A stretch of 64,000 nt of DNA from Myxococcales bacterium (lineage in GTDB: Bacteria; Myxococcota_A; Polyangia; Polyangiales; Houyiibacteriaceae). The stretch lies in the NCBI GenBank assembly GCA_024640845.1, contig JAHEEE010000002.1, positions 1-64,000 of the forward strand, read 5' to 3'. A program made the translations under genes and the position numbers. Below, piece after piece: positions 8,066-16,839 of the stretch (the first letter of the stretch is position 1; each line of letters starts with the position of its first letter). The notes beneath the pieces are model-generated. The model was not told the DNA's origin and ran no database searches. It saw only the letters and a list, made by a program, of their open reading frames with translations.

Positions 8066-9184
8066 GTGTCGAGACGACTCGCATTGGGCGCCAACCTCCT
8101 AATCCTAGGTTTCCTTGGACTTTCCGGGTGGCTGCATGCTGCACGCCCCGATGTTTACTATGCAGCTGCGCAGGAGGACCAAGCCCTCGAATGGGCCTCG
8201 TTTTGGAGTTTCTTCGCTGCTAGCGTCGTGTTCGCGATTGCGGCGCGCCGACAACGTCGAACCATCGGTGCGCTCCCCTGGTTCCTCGCCGGGCTCGCCC
8301 TCTTCTGCTTCTTTGTCGCCATGGAGGAAATCTCCTGGGCCCAGCGCGTCTTTGGGCATCGGCCCCCGGAATACTTCCTCGCCGAGAACTATCAGCAGGA
8401 GCTCAATCTCCACAACATCGCAGGCAGAGATCTGCGGGTATGGACGTTTCGGGGCATCGTCTTGGGATACGGCGTCGTCCTGCCCCTGCTCGCTTTGCTT
8501 CCCGCGCCGCGCCGGTGCTTCGATCGCATTTTCGTCGTTCCGCCGCCGATCGAGCTCCTCCCTTCGATGCTCGGCGTGTTCTGGGTCCATCTCAACTACC
8601 CATGGAAGTTCACGGGTGAGATCACCGAGTGTGCGCTCGGGTTTGGGTTCCTCCTTGCTGCAATGGCGAACGCTGGGCGATTCGCGCACGCGTGGGTTCC
8701 ACCAACCGGTGCGCGCGCGGCGGCCCTTCCTCTTCTCGTCATCGCGCTCGGATTTGCGACAGCAGCGTGGTCTCAAAACCGGCAGAGCAGCGACCCGAGT
8801 TACGTCACGCAGACGCAAACGGAGGTTCGAGCACTAGAGCGGGACTTCACTGCGTTGGCGAGATCCAAAGGGCGGGACACGATCACCAAGTGCGGGCTTC
8901 ACAAGCGGCTCTATACGTTCGTCGAAGACAAGAAGTATGAGCGACCGCTTGCCGCCGGCGCCTTCGCGAGCCTGACCAGAGAGGGACTGCCCGAAGAGCG
9001 TGCCGAGTTCTTTCTGGATCCGTGGAACTCGCCTTACTGGATCCGTGACCGCTGCGATGAGGACACCGGACGACGCTCGGTCTTCATCTACTCTTTCGGC
9101 CCGAACCGAAGCCGCGACTCCAACCGCTGGGAGATCCTCGGCGATGACGTCGGCGCGTACCTGATTCGAAATCCCGACCCGTAA
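8066..9184 (+). CDS. Polytopic membrane protein with C-terminal GspG/pseudopilin-like domain
   Basis: A 372-aa protein. Residues 8-236 carry about six membrane segments, including the motif EEISWAQRVFG (87-97) and an ELNLHN segment (112-117) that I recall from uncharacterised bacterial membrane proteins. The C-terminal part (about 245-370) is soluble and ends in a pattern resembling type II secretion pseudopilins: FFLDPWNSPYW (316-325), then FIYSFGPNRSRDSNRW, then GDDVGAYL. No prepilin peptidase site is present. The start is set at a GTG (8066) because upstream codons overlap the divergent promoter region. Function is unknown, and the domain resemblance is an inference by eye. Confidence 0.68.
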   Translation: MSRRLALGANLLILGFLGLSGWLHAARPDVYYAAAQEDQALEWASFWSFFAASVVFAIAARRQRRTIGALPWFLAGLALFCFFVAMEEISWAQRVFGHRPPEYFLAENYQQELNLHNIAGRDLRVWTFRGIVLGYGVVLPLLALLPAPRRCFDRIFVVPPPIELLPSMLGVFWVHLNYPWKFTGEITECALGFGFLLAAMANAGRFAHAWVPPTGARAAALPLLVIALGFATAAWSQNRQSSDPSYVTQTQTEVRALERDFTALARSKGRDTITKCGLHKRLYTFVEDKKYERPLAAGAFASLTREGLPEERAEFFLDPWNSPYWIRDRCDEDTGRRSVFIYSFGPNRSRDSNRWEILGDDVGAYLIRNPDP

Positions 9185-9241
9185 TCATTCCACTGAGGCG
9201 CGCTTTCGCTTAGGCTCGCGCCTCTTCTGGAGGGCAATTCG

Positions 9242-11239
9242 ATGAAGCGTTCAATTCGTATCGCAGCGGCATGCACCCTGATGTTGAGCGGCTGCACAAA
9301 AGAAGCAGCCGCGCCCGCCTTCGACCCAGGTGACCCGGCGCCAGATGTGGCTGGGAACACGGCGCCGTCGTCGCAAACCACGTCGAAGAATGCGGCGGTC
9401 GCGGCGAGCCTTCCGTTGGCCGACCAGCAAGATTTCGATGATGCGGGGCGTGGCCTCGTCGCCAGCGACCCAGACCTCCGTGTGATGGGTAGCGCGGGCA
9501 CACCGATTTGGGACATGCCCGCATACGGGTTCGTGGACGGCGACGCGCCCGCGAGCGTGAACCCGAGCCTGTGGCGACAAGCGAAGCTCAATAACATCCA
9601 CGGCCTCTTCAAAGTCACCGAGGGGATTCATCAACTCCGTGGTCACGACCTCGCGAACATGACGCTCATCGATGGGGACACGGGATGGATCGTGGTCGAT
9701 CCGCTGACTTCAGAAGAGACCGCGCGGGCGGCCTTGGCGTTCGCTCGCCAACATCTCGGCGACAAAGCCGTATCAGCGATCATCTTCACACACAGTCACG
9801 TCGACCATTTCGGCGGCGTGCTTGGAATCGTGTCTGCCGAAGAGGTCGCGCAGCGGAGCATCCCGATCATCGCGCCGGTGGGCTTCCTGGATGAGGCCAC
9901 TAGCGAGAACATCATCGCCGGGATCACCATGGGACGGCGCTCCCTCTATATGTACGGGCCGCGGCTTCCTCGCGGCGAGCGCGGCCACGTTGGCTCGGGG
10001 CTCGGCAAGGGACCCGCTTTCGGAACTGTCGGGATTCTTCCGCCGACTACCATCATTAGCGAGACGCCGACAAGAATGACCGTCGACGGCGTGAAGCTCG
10101 TGTTCCAGAACGCCCCCGGATCCGAGGCCCCCGCGGAGCACACGTTCTACCTACCGGACCGCAAGGCATTCTGCGGCGCCGAGGTGGTCTCGCACAACAT
10201 GCACAACCTCTACACGCTACGTGGCGCGAAGGTGCGCGACGCGCTGAAATGGGCGGGCTACATCGACGAGATCATCGAGCTCTTCGGCGAGGCCGAGGTG
10301 TACTTTGGGAGCCACCACTGGCCTATCTGGGGCAACGCGCGGATCATCGACTTTCTCGAGAAGCAGCGCGACATGTACAAGTACATCCATGACCAAACCC
10401 TGCGGCTGGCGCTCCTCGGCTACACGCCGCGCGAGATCGCCGAGACGATCGAGCTCCCCGAGGCGCTGCAGCAATCATTCCCAAACCGTGGCTACTACGG
10501 CACGGTCAGGCACAACGCGAAAGCCGTCTATCAGCGCTACTTCGGCTGGTACGATGGAAACCCAGCGAACTTGAACCCGTTGCCGCCCGCAGAGGCCGGG
10601 GCGAAGTACGTCGAGCTCGCGGGGGGCGCCGCGAACCTGCTTGAAAACGCGCAATCCGCATACGACGCGGGCGAGTACCGGTGGGCTGCGGAGGTGCTGA
10701 ACCACTTGGTGTTTGCGAATCCCAAGGACGAAGACGCGAAGAGCCTGCTCGCCAAGGTGTACGACCAGCTCGGCTACCAGGCCGAGTCTGGCCCGTGGCG
10801 CGATTCCTATCTGACAGGCGCGTTCGAGCTGCGCCACGGCGGACCCGATGTGGGTGTCGACCTCGCAGCGGCGGTCGACATGCTCAAGCACGCACCCCTC
10901 GACCGTTTCCTCGTGGCGATGGCCGCTCGATTGAACCCCGAAAAGGCCGAGGGCAAGGAAATGATCGTGAACCTCGTGTTCAGCGATGTCGGCACCTCGT
11001 TCGTTCTCGAGCTCCAGCACTCCGTGCTTCGCCACTACGAACGCGACCCGAACCCCAATGCGAGCGTGACACTCAAGATCACGAAGGATCTCTTTCTTCG
11101 AATGATGGCAGGCACGGCGGGCATCAAGGACACGCTCTTCGGGGACGATCTCGAGGTCGAGGGCAGCAAGCTCGATTTAGTCAGCTTCTTCCGCTTGCTC
11201 GACAAACCAACTGGCACCTTCAACATCGTCACTCCCTAG
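9242..11239 (+). CDS. Alkylsulfatase, metallo-beta-lactamase fold lipoprotein
   Basis: A 665-aa SdsA1/BDS1-like alkyl (or aryl) sulfatase. A lipoprotein signal ends at the lipobox LSGC. The metallo-beta-lactamase domain carries THSHVDHFGG (H184, H186, D188, H189), which binds two zinc ions. A helical dimerisation region follows (around residues 465-530), and the C-terminal SCP2-like domain (about 535-665) should bind the alkyl chain. The enzyme hydrolyses sulfate esters such as SDS to release sulfate and alcohol, here probably at the cell envelope. A good ribosome site (ggagg) sits 8 bases before the ATG. The next gene is another lipoprotein hydrolase on the same strand. Confidence 0.9.
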   Translation: MKRSIRIAAACTLMLSGCTKEAAAPAFDPGDPAPDVAGNTAPSSQTTSKNAAVAASLPLADQQDFDDAGRGLVASDPDLRVMGSAGTPIWDMPAYGFVDGDAPASVNPSLWRQAKLNNIHGLFKVTEGIHQLRGHDLANMTLIDGDTGWIVVDPLTSEETARAALAFARQHLGDKAVSAIIFTHSHVDHFGGVLGIVSAEEVAQRSIPIIAPVGFLDEATSENIIAGITMGRRSLYMYGPRLPRGERGHVGSGLGKGPAFGTVGILPPTTIISETPTRMTVDGVKLVFQNAPGSEAPAEHTFYLPDRKAFCGAEVVSHNMHNLYTLRGAKVRDALKWAGYIDEIIELFGEAEVYFGSHHWPIWGNARIIDFLEKQRDMYKYIHDQTLRLALLGYTPREIAETIELPEALQQSFPNRGYYGTVRHNAKAVYQRYFGWYDGNPANLNPLPPAEAGAKYVELAGGAANLLENAQSAYDAGEYRWAAEVLNHLVFANPKDEDAKSLLAKVYDQLGYQAESGPWRDSYLTGAFELRHGGPDVGVDLAAAVDMLKHAPLDRFLVAMAARLNPEKAEGKEMIVNLVFSDVGTSFVLELQHSVLRHYERDPNPNASVTLKITKDLFLRMMAGTAGIKDTLFGDDLEVEGSKLDLVSFFRLLDKPTGTFNIVTP

Positions 11240-11265
11240 AGGCTTTCGCGCGGCGCTCGGCAGCA

Positions 11266-11300
11266 GGCGGCGCTGTCGGCTGGCGCAAACGCCGCCGTTT
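11266..11300 (+). terminator. Weak terminator-like hairpin
   Basis: A 7-bp GC-only inverted repeat (ggcggcg / cgccgcc) with a 17-base loop is followed by gttt, between the alkylsulfatase and the first GH31 gene. The long loop and short T run make this a low-confidence terminator. Confidence 0.3.
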
Positions 11301-11316
11301 GATCTAGGCTCGGCTC

Positions 11317-13530
11317 ATGCGTTTGAATCGCAAATCCTTGGCTGCTGTCGGTGCTTTTACCCTTCTGACCGCTTGCACCTCCTCCGAGCAAGCGAGCTCG
11401 TGCCCGCAAAGCGAGGGTCAGATCAGCACCGATGTCGCGCGCTTCAGTCCTTCCGACGTCGCGTGTGAGGATATCCCTCGGTCGTTGGCGCTACTCGAGC
11501 CGATGCCGGCGACACACGGTGTGCCGGTGGACTGGCGAACCCGACCGGTGCTCTCCTTCGACGGCGACAACTACCGCGCAGCGATTCCGATCGACGATGG
11601 CACGACCCTCTACGGCACGGGCGAGATCGCCGGTCCGCTCGAACGAAGCGGTTTCGTGACGGACACCTGGGGTGAACAGCCATACCGGGAAGACCCTCCG
11701 GAGGGCCTCAATCCGCAGGAGTACGACGACGCGACGCCGCGTCTGTTTCAGGCACACCCGTGGGTGCTCGGTGTTCGCGCCGATGGATCTTCGTTTGGCG
11801 CGCTCGCGGACACGACGTACCGCACTGAGATTGATCTTCGAAACGGCATCGAGTTCACCGCCGAAGCCCCCTTCCCCGTCATCATCATCGAAGGAGATAG
11901 CCCGCAGGCCGTGCTCACCAAGCTCGGCGAGCTCACCGGCACGGTCGAGCTGCCACCGCTCTGGGCGCTCGGATACCAACAAGCGCGCTGGTCCTACTTC
12001 CCAGACACCCGAGTGAAGGAGATTGCGGACGAATTCCGCGCACGAGGGATTCCATGCGACGTCATCTGGATCGACATCGACTACATGGACGAGTTCCGCG
12101 TCTTCACCTTCCACCCGGAGCGCTTCCCGGACCCACCTGGCCTCAACGACTACTTGCACAGCATCGGATTCAAATCGGTTTGGATCCTCGACCCAGGGGT
12201 GCAGCAGAAAGAGGGGTTCTTCGTGTACGACGAGGGTCTAGAGGGAGACCACTTCCTTCGCCGGCCCGACGGCAAGCTCTTCACCGCCCGAAGCTGGCCC
12301 CCAGGCAACTCGGTCTGGCCGGACTACACCAACCCCGACACACGAGCATGGTGGCAGACCTACATCCCCGACTTCCTCGACAACGGCGTGGATGGGATTT
12401 GGATCGACTTCAACGAGCCTTCGATCGTGTTTCCACTTGGTACGCCGACCCCGGAAGATCTGGTGCACGTCGGCGGAGCTGACCTTCCGCCAGGGACGCA
12501 TGCCCGCTACCACAACGGCTACGGCATGCTGATGTCACAGGCGACGCACGAGGGCATGAAGCTCGCGCGTCCCGGCAAGCGGCCGTTCCTCCTCTCGCGC
12601 TCGAACTACATCGGGGGACAGCGCTATGCCGCGATGTGGACCGGAGACAATTCGGCCAGCTGGGACCACCTCTATTGGTCCGTGACCATGACGCTCAACA
12701 TGGGGCTCTCGGGTCAGCCCTTTGCCGGACCGGACATCGGCGGCTTCTTCAAGACCCCCACGCCGGAGCTGTACGCGCACTGGATCGGCGTCGGTGCCTT
12801 TTTTCCGTTCAGCCGCACACATACGATTCAGCTTTCGCCACCCCAGGAACCCTGGTCGTTCGGTCCGGAGGTCGAGGCGATTTCCAAGGCGGCCATCGAA
12901 CGACGCTACCGAATGCTCCCGTACATCTATACGCTCTTCCGCGAGTCGTCGCTCAACGGCCTTCCGGTGTGGCGACCGGTCTTCTTTGCGGACCCCGCCG
13001 ACGCGACGCTCCGAACCGAGGACCACGCGTTCTTGCTCGGCGCGGACGTCTTGGTCGTACCGGTACTCACGGAAAGCGATCCTCATGAATTCAATCTCCC
13101 CTCCGGAATCTGGCGCGACTTCAGGTTGGTTGGCGAAGACCCGTCCGCGACGCCATCTCTCCCGGTCCTCAAGCTCCGCGGCGGCGCGATCCTCCCCGTT
13201 GGGCGCATCGTTCAGAACACGACAGAAGCGCTGCTCGAGCCACTCACTCTCATCGTCTCGCTCGATGCGAGCGGGCGGGCGGAGGGGATCCTCTACGAAG
13301 ACGACGGGGAAGGCTACGCCTACGTGGACGGTGACTACCTTCTTACGACCTATGTTGCCGAGCAAACGGGCGACACGGTCATGGTAAGCGTCGCAACGGA
13401 GGAAGGCGACCGTCAGCGCCCCGAGCGCACCGTGAACGTGACGGTCGTGACGGACGATGGCGCGTTCGACGGAAGCGGCTCGGAGACCACGGGGATCACG
13501 GTCGATCTTTCGGCGGAAAGCGCGCGCTGA
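11317..13530 (+). CDS. Glycoside hydrolase family 31 lipoprotein (alpha-glucosidase-like)
   Basis: A 737-aa GH31 enzyme anchored as a lipoprotein (lipobox LTAC). It has the GH31 N-terminal beta-sandwich, a TIM barrel with nucleophile D364 in GIWIDFNEPS and acid/base D444 in MWTGDNSASW, and C-terminal beta domains. The WxDxNEP form and the GDN acid/base match classic alpha-glucosidases or alpha-xylosidases, retaining exo-enzymes acting on alpha-glycosides. Its location implies periplasmic or surface saccharide trimming. The 3' end overlaps the convergent flavoprotein gene by 35 bases, so the last residues are encoded over an opposing gene. Confidence 0.93.
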   Translation: MRLNRKSLAAVGAFTLLTACTSSEQASSCPQSEGQISTDVARFSPSDVACEDIPRSLALLEPMPATHGVPVDWRTRPVLSFDGDNYRAAIPIDDGTTLYGTGEIAGPLERSGFVTDTWGEQPYREDPPEGLNPQEYDDATPRLFQAHPWVLGVRADGSSFGALADTTYRTEIDLRNGIEFTAEAPFPVIIIEGDSPQAVLTKLGELTGTVELPPLWALGYQQARWSYFPDTRVKEIADEFRARGIPCDVIWIDIDYMDEFRVFTFHPERFPDPPGLNDYLHSIGFKSVWILDPGVQQKEGFFVYDEGLEGDHFLRRPDGKLFTARSWPPGNSVWPDYTNPDTRAWWQTYIPDFLDNGVDGIWIDFNEPSIVFPLGTPTPEDLVHVGGADLPPGTHARYHNGYGMLMSQATHEGMKLARPGKRPFLLSRSNYIGGQRYAAMWTGDNSASWDHLYWSVTMTLNMGLSGQPFAGPDIGGFFKTPTPELYAHWIGVGAFFPFSRTHTIQLSPPQEPWSFGPEVEAISKAAIERRYRMLPYIYTLFRESSLNGLPVWRPVFFADPADATLRTEDHAFLLGADVLVVPVLTESDPHEFNLPSGIWRDFRLVGEDPSATPSLPVLKLRGGAILPVGRIVQNTTEALLEPLTLIVSLDASGRAEGILYEDDGEGYAYVDGDYLLTTYVAEQTGDTVMVSVATEEGDRQRPERTVNVTVVTDDGAFDGSGSETTGITVDLSAESAR

Positions 13531-15076
13531 AGCGCTCCGCGAGAGCCGTGATCGTCAATGATGGATTGACGCCCACGTTCGCCGGAATCGCAGAGGCATC
13601 GGTGACAAACAGCCCCGGATGACCGAAGACCTGGTGGTCGATGTCGACTACGCCATGTTCGGGTCCCGCGCCGATGGCGCATCCACCCAAGATGTGCGCC
13701 GTCACCGACATATTGCCGACGCTCTCGACGAGGGTGTTGTGCGCGGTCCCCCCGATGTGCGCCGCGAGCTTTCGCGCGGCCTCGTTTGCCTCGGGAATGT
13801 AGGCTGGAACCTCCCGCCCCGCCGCGACATGCGAGCTCAGTCGACGTTTGAACGGCCACAACAAGCTTCGTTTGAAGCGAAATCCGATTTGGTTGTCCGC
13901 GTTCTGCATCACCGTGAGCACGACGACACGCTTGTGCCAGTTCTTCGCGAACCAGCACCGCAAGGACCGGAAGGGATGAAGAAGTGTCTGGCCGAAGACG
14001 CGAAGCGCCCTTCGGAGCGGGGTCGACCCGTCGACGAGCGGTCCTTGGTACCAGCGCATGAAGTCGTAGCCAGCCGGGAAGCGGTTCTGGGTGATGTGCG
14101 TATGGTCGCCGAGGTAGAAGTGGGATGAAATCGCGGCACCGTGCGTCAGGTCTTCGTCGACGTTGGGCGAAAGCGCGGCCACGATCGCTTCGCTGTTCGT
14201 TCGGACGATCTCGCCAAGCCGGCGAGAGATCCGCGGCAACGTGCCGAGCTCGTCCCGGCACCGAAACAACAGGTCGAGCGTGCCCACGACCCCGGCCGCT
14301 ACGATGACCTTGGCCGCCGTCAACGGAGCGTGTGTCTTGCGCGGGCTGAATGGGTCGACGGACTGCACCTCGTATCCTCCGCCGTGGAGCGGCCGGATCG
14401 AGTGAACTTTGCGCTCCGCGAAGATCTGCGCGCCTCCGGCCTCGGCGAGATACAGGTAGTTCTTGTCGAGAGTGTTCTTGGCACCGTCGGCGCACCCGGT
14501 CAGACAGCCTCCACAACGGGTGCAAGCGGTACGGTTCGGCCCTGCGCCGCCGAAGAACGGGTCCGCCATACGCTCTCCCGCATTTCCGAACAGGATGCCT
14601 TGAGGAACGGGACCGAAGGTGTCGCCCGCCCCCATCGCGCACGCAGTCGCCTCGAGCCAGTCGTCCATCTTGCCGTGATCGGTGTTGGTGACGATGCCGA
14701 GCATACTGGAAGCGGTGTCGTAGGGGCCTTCGAGCTCCTCTTTCCAATCAACGCCCAGGTTCGACCACACGGGGTCTCGAAAGAACGCGTCTCCCGGCCG
14801 AAGCAGCACCGCCGCATACACGAGGCTTCCGCCGCCCACGCCGACCCCGCCGACGATGGCGACGTGCTTGAATGTGTGTTGAACGAAAAAGCCGCGGTAT
14901 CCGATCTGCGGTACCCAGGCCAGCTTGCGAAGGCTCTCGTCTGCAGCCCGCATGTCGTCCGGCGTCACTCGCCGGCCCTGCTCGAGCACCGCGACCCGGT
15001 AGCCCTTCTCCGTGAGCCGAAGGGCCGGGACACTGCCGCCAAAGCCACTCCCGATGATGATGACATCGTAGTCCAC
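13496..15076 (-). CDS. GMC/cholesterol-oxidase-like FAD oxidoreductase (ChoD-like)
   Basis: A 526-aa flavoprotein of the GMC type, close to mycobacterial ChoD-like proteins. The FAD motif GSGFGG is at residues 9-14, with VGVGGGSLVYA further on and the C-terminal VTDASAIPANVGVNPS segment. A Cys cluster CTRCGGCLTGC (C185, C188, C191, C195) precedes GAKNT, which I recall as typical of this branch and suggestive of a metal or FeS site. Substrate could be a sterol or other alcohol; none is proven. The start is taken as GTG at 15076 because the GTG/ATG at 15145 would leave only five bases to the divergent gene. Confidence 0.83.
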   Translation of the reverse strand: MDYDVIIIGSGFGGSVPALRLTEKGYRVAVLEQGRRVTPDDMRAADESLRKLAWVPQIGYRGFFVQHTFKHVAIVGGVGVGGGSLVYAAVLLRPGDAFFRDPVWSNLGVDWKEELEGPYDTASSMLGIVTNTDHGKMDDWLEATACAMGAGDTFGPVPQGILFGNAGERMADPFFGGAGPNRTACTRCGGCLTGCADGAKNTLDKNYLYLAEAGGAQIFAERKVHSIRPLHGGGYEVQSVDPFSPRKTHAPLTAAKVIVAAGVVGTLDLLFRCRDELGTLPRISRRLGEIVRTNSEAIVAALSPNVDEDLTHGAAISSHFYLGDHTHITQNRFPAGYDFMRWYQGPLVDGSTPLRRALRVFGQTLLHPFRSLRCWFAKNWHKRVVVLTVMQNADNQIGFRFKRSLLWPFKRRLSSHVAAGREVPAYIPEANEAARKLAAHIGGTAHNTLVESVGNMSVTAHILGGCAIGAGPEHGVVDIDHQVFGHPGLFVTDASAIPANVGVNPSLTITALAERFSARFPPKDRP

Positions 15077-15150
15077 GTGCCGCCGCTCATACCACGAAGC
15101 ACCGCGGGTGCTAGAGTCTCGGTCGTCATCAGCTCCGGAGGACAACTACC

Positions 15151-15546
15151 ATGAAGCAGATCCCCAAATCCCACGCCGACATCCTCGAAAAACCGGCGTT
15201 TGCTCATCTGTCGACCATCATGGCTGATGGCAGCCCACAGGCGAGCGCCGTCTGGATCGACACCGACGGCCCGCTGATCGTCGTGAACTCGGCGGAAGGC
15301 CGCCTGAAGGACCGAAACATCAGACGCGACCCGCGCGTCGCCATCTCGGTCATCGACCCCGACAATCCGTACCGCTCGTTGATGATTCGCGGACGCGTCT
15401 CCAAGATCACGAACGAAGGAGCCGACGCACATATCGACAAGATGGCGAAGAAGTACATGGGCGTCGACGAGTACCCGTTCCGCACGCCTGACGAAGTCCG
15501 GGTGATGTACTACATCGAACCGGAACGCGTCGCCTCGATGGGCTGA
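15151..15546 (+). CDS. PPOX-class flavin/F420-dependent oxidoreductase family protein
   Basis: A 131-aa split-barrel protein of the pyridoxamine-phosphate-oxidase-like superfamily. Family features are the N-terminal LSTIMADGSPQASAVW strand pair, the basic KDRNIRRDPRVAISV segment and the final EPERVASMG. Members bind FMN, F420, haem or biliverdin, and which applies here is unclear. Many actinobacterial relatives are called PPOX-class F420-dependent enzymes. A strong ggagg ribosome site lies 11-12 bases before the ATG. The gene is divergent from the ChoD-like flavoprotein and convergent with the haem lipoprotein gene, 10 bases away. Confidence 0.82.
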   Translation: MKQIPKSHADILEKPAFAHLSTIMADGSPQASAVWIDTDGPLIVVNSAEGRLKDRNIRRDPRVAISVIDPDNPYRSLMIRGRVSKITNEGADAHIDKMAKKYMGVDEYPFRTPDEVRVMYYIEPERVASMG

Positions 15547-15556
15547 GCGCCCTTCG

Positions 15557-16096
15557 TCAGTCTCGGGTGAGCTCCGCCCAGAACACGCCGCGCAGGTCGC
15601 CAGCCGCGTAGCCAGTCGCCTGATCGTTCGGGTAGAGCTCTGCGATCTTCGAAGCGAGGTCTGGCTCGAGCGTGGCGCCATGGCACGTGACGCATAGCGG
15701 CTGGACGAAAATCGGCTCGACGTAGCCAACGGTTCGATCGTCGATAATCACGACGGCCGGTTCTCTACTCTCGGGGTCTCGTTCGTAAAGGTCGAGGAGC
15801 GGCTCCATCCAGGGCTTGGGTGCGTTGGCGGGATTGCGAAGCTTTCGACTGGTGCGGCCGACCCGCGTCGTGGCGGTGCTGGCCTTCTCCGCCAACTGCG
15901 GAGCTTCCACGCGACAAACGGAGATCGCGTTGACCGGACCCTCCTCCAAGCCGGCCACGAGAGCGGCCTTGAGGCTCTTCTTGAGGGGAAGCACCGCGGC
16001 CGCGCCTGCCTCCTCGTATTCGGACTCGTTGATTTTCGAGCGGTCACAGGCGGTCAAAGCCGCCAGAACCGCGAGCAGGAGAGCGCCGCGTGACAT
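15557..16096 (-). CDS. DUF3365 (Tll0287-like) c-type haem lipoprotein
   Basis: A 179-aa lipoprotein (lipobox LTAC, Cys17) with a Tll0287-like/DUF3365 domain. The conserved elements are the NAISVCRVEAPQLAEK helix, a TSRKLRNPANAP segment, a PAS-like middle and the single covalent haem motif CVTCH. It ends in GDLRGVFWAEL, as in other members. Proteins of this family are thought to sense redox state or carry electrons outside the cytoplasm. The start chosen is the Met at 16096, which places a normal signal peptide at the N terminus. An upstream in-frame ATG at 16132 would add 12 residues. It is divergent from the LPMO-like gene. Confidence 0.85.
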   Translation of the reverse strand: MSRGALLLAVLAALTACDRSKINESEYEEAGAAAVLPLKKSLKAALVAGLEEGPVNAISVCRVEAPQLAEKASTATTRVGRTSRKLRNPANAPKPWMEPLLDLYERDPESREPAVVIIDDRTVGYVEPIFVQPLCVTCHGATLEPDLASKIAELYPNDQATGYAAGDLRGVFWAELTRD

Positions 16097-16154
16097 GAGC
16101 AGGGTGTAGTGCCATTCGTGGGCGGAGATCAAGCGCTTCGGCTAGGATGTTGGG

Positions 16155-16829
16155 GTGCGCCTCATCCTTCCCGCCGCTCTGCTGCTTGCGCTTCTCTGGC
16201 TCCCCGCCGACGCCGAAGCGCACCTCGGGCTCGACGCGCCAACTTCACGCTATGGCCCGGACACCCTCAAGACGGGGCCGTGTGGGGTAAGCGGCGGTGT
16301 GCGAACCAACAACGTCAGCTACTTCGAACCGGGCGAAACCATCGAAGTTCTCTGGAACGAGTATATCGACCACCCTGGGCACTACCGGATCGCGTTCGAC
16401 CCGGACGGCGACGACGACTTCGTCGACCCGGCGACGATGATGGAGCTCTACTCGAACGAAGCGGTACTGCTGGACGGGATCCCAGACCAAGGGCGGGACA
16501 ATCGCGAGTACTCGGCGCAGATCACACTGCCCAACATCACGTGTGACAACTGTACGCTCCAGGTGATTCAGGTCATGTACGACAAGCCCCCGTACACGAC
16601 GCCGGGCAACGACATCTACTACCAGTGTGCCGATCTCGTGTTGAAGGCAGGAGGCGCTCCCGACGGCGGCGTCGACGCCGGAGGCAGCGGTTCGAGCGGT
16701 AGCGTGGTCTCCCCGAACGACTCGAACGGATGCAGCGCATCGAGCGGCCGAGATGTTTCGTGGGTTGCCATACTATTGATCTTGTTGTTGGCACGCCGTC
16801 TTGCCCGAGCGTCTGGATTACCCATATAG
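16155..16829 (+). CDS. SCE4755-family LPMO-like protein with MYXO-CTERM-like tail
   Basis: A 224-aa exported protein. A signal peptide ends ADAEA, so the mature chain would begin with H23 (HLGLDAP), as required for the copper histidine brace of lytic polysaccharide monooxygenases. Two further His (H73, H76) in YIDHPGHYRIAF could complete the brace. The domain resembles the SCE4755 family of myxobacteria. The C terminus has a Ser/Gly/Pro linker, a GCS motif, a hydrophobic segment and Arg residues, matching a MYXO-CTERM sorting tail. Oxidative polysaccharide cleavage is inferred from the N-terminal His and family. The start is GTG at 16155. Confidence 0.78.
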   Translation: MRLILPAALLLALLWLPADAEAHLGLDAPTSRYGPDTLKTGPCGVSGGVRTNNVSYFEPGETIEVLWNEYIDHPGHYRIAFDPDGDDDFVDPATMMELYSNEAVLLDGIPDQGRDNREYSAQITLPNITCDNCTLQVIQVMYDKPPYTTPGNDIYYQCADLVLKAGGAPDGGVDAGGSGSSGSVVSPNDSNGCSASSGRDVSWVAILLILLLARRLARASGLPI

Positions 16830-16839
16830 AGAGCCACCT

